The notes beneath the pieces were generated by a model that saw only the letters and a list, made by a program, of their open reading frames with translations, made no database searches and had not been told where the DNA came from. From the NCBI GenBank assembly GCA_019237175.1, contig JAFAHP010000509.1, positions 1-5,705 on the forward strand: a stretch of 5,705 nucleotides of DNA, read 5' to 3'. This stretch comes from Alphaproteobacteria bacterium. Its GTDB lineage: Bacteria > Pseudomonadota > Alphaproteobacteria > ATCC43930 > CGMCC-115725. Position numbers and translations under genes: made by a program. Positions 5,398-5,705 of the stretch are shown here, in pieces. Numbering within the stretch: the first letter of the stretch is position 1; every line of letters starts with the position of its first letter.

Positions 5398-5705
5398 CTA
5401 GGCGGGTGGCAGTGAGGCATCCCACAAATTGGCGTCAAAACGCCAGCCGTTGACCCGGTCGGCCGCGCGCGAGACGACATAGAGCAAGGGCGGCACCATC
5501 TCCTCGGGCTCGACGAGGCGCGTCACACAGCCAGTGCGGCTCATTTCGCGCATCTCTTCGGCCATTCCCGGCGTATTGGCGCCAGCGCCGGGATTGACGA
5601 TGTTGATCGTCAGCCCGGTCCCTTCAGTCTCTTTCGCCCACACCTCGGTCGCCATTTCGAGGGCAGCTTTTGAGGCGCCGTAGGGGTGGGTCCCGGCCCG
5701 GTTCA
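5398..5705 (-). CDS. short-chain dehydrogenase/reductase (SDR), C-terminal part
   Basis: The last 101 residues of a classical SDR oxidoreductase, an NAD(P)-dependent cytoplasmic enzyme acting on an alcohol or carbonyl substrate. The active-site YxxxK motif is visible as PYGASKAALE (Y8 and K12 of the fragment), followed by the helix MATEVWAKETEGTGLTIN. Next comes NPGAGANTPG (37-46), the NPG turn and the loop that contacts the nicotinamide, and a C-terminal region with the strand GWRFDANLWD (86-95). The N-terminal Rossmann cofactor motif (TGxxxGxG) and catalytic serine lie beyond the right edge. The frame remains open through position 5705, so an internal ATG at 5655 is not the start. The gene ends at TAG 5400-5398 and converges on vapC. 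Cofactor preference and substrate cannot be told from this part. Confidence 0.93.
   Translation of the reverse strand, partial: NRAGTHPYGASKAALEMATEVWAKETEGTGLTINIVNPGAGANTPGMAEEMREMSRTGCVTRLVEPEEMVPPLLYVVSRAADRVNGWRFDANLWDASLPPA

Overview
The window looks like chromosomal DNA from a GC-rich alphaproteobacterium, probably close to Bradyrhizobium or a related Hyphomicrobiales/Rhodospirillales lineage. This rests on GC-rich coding DNA with long antisense shadow frames, on protein types typical of that group (a LivG-type ABC ATPase, an HGWP-type alpha/beta hydrolase, a luciferase-like monooxygenase, a Rhizobiales-style VapBC pair), and on a palindromic repeat of the TGTCATTGC...GCAATGACA type. 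The assignment is inferred from sequence character only; there is no rRNA or other marker gene.

Layout. At 1-461 (minus) is the N-terminal 153 residues of a branched-chain amino-acid type ABC ATPase (livG-like), cut by the left edge. 462-733 is non-coding apart from a possible 21-codon leader frame with a strong ribosome binding site that overlaps the livG start by ATGA. 734-1627 (minus) is a complete epoxide-hydrolase-like alpha/beta hydrolase. 1628-1976 is a 349-bp divergent intergenic region containing a 94-bp palindromic repeat nested in a longer imperfect inverted repeat. 1977-3026 (plus) is a complete luciferase-like flavin monooxygenase, and six bases beyond its stop the convergent MFS transporter gene (3033-4469, minus) ends. 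4470-4745 holds a possible small inverted-repeat element. 4746-5328 (plus) is a degraded VapBC toxin-antitoxin locus: antitoxin and toxin are read in one uninterrupted frame, and the toxin carries a +1 shift in a run of five G that removes its C-terminal PIN-domain acidic residues. 5398-5705 (minus) is the C-terminal 101 residues of a short-chain dehydrogenase cut by the right edge.

How the genes work together. An uptake ATPase, a hydrolase, a flavin monooxygenase, an MFS permease and an SDR are the usual contents of an accessory catabolic or uptake neighbourhood in soil alphaproteobacteria. However, the genes are mostly divergent or convergent, not one operon, so a shared pathway is only a guess. 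No phage, CRISPR, transposase, tRNA or rRNA gene was seen. The most notable features are the doubly altered vapBC locus and the nested palindromic repeat. I do not see a convincing novel multi-gene system.
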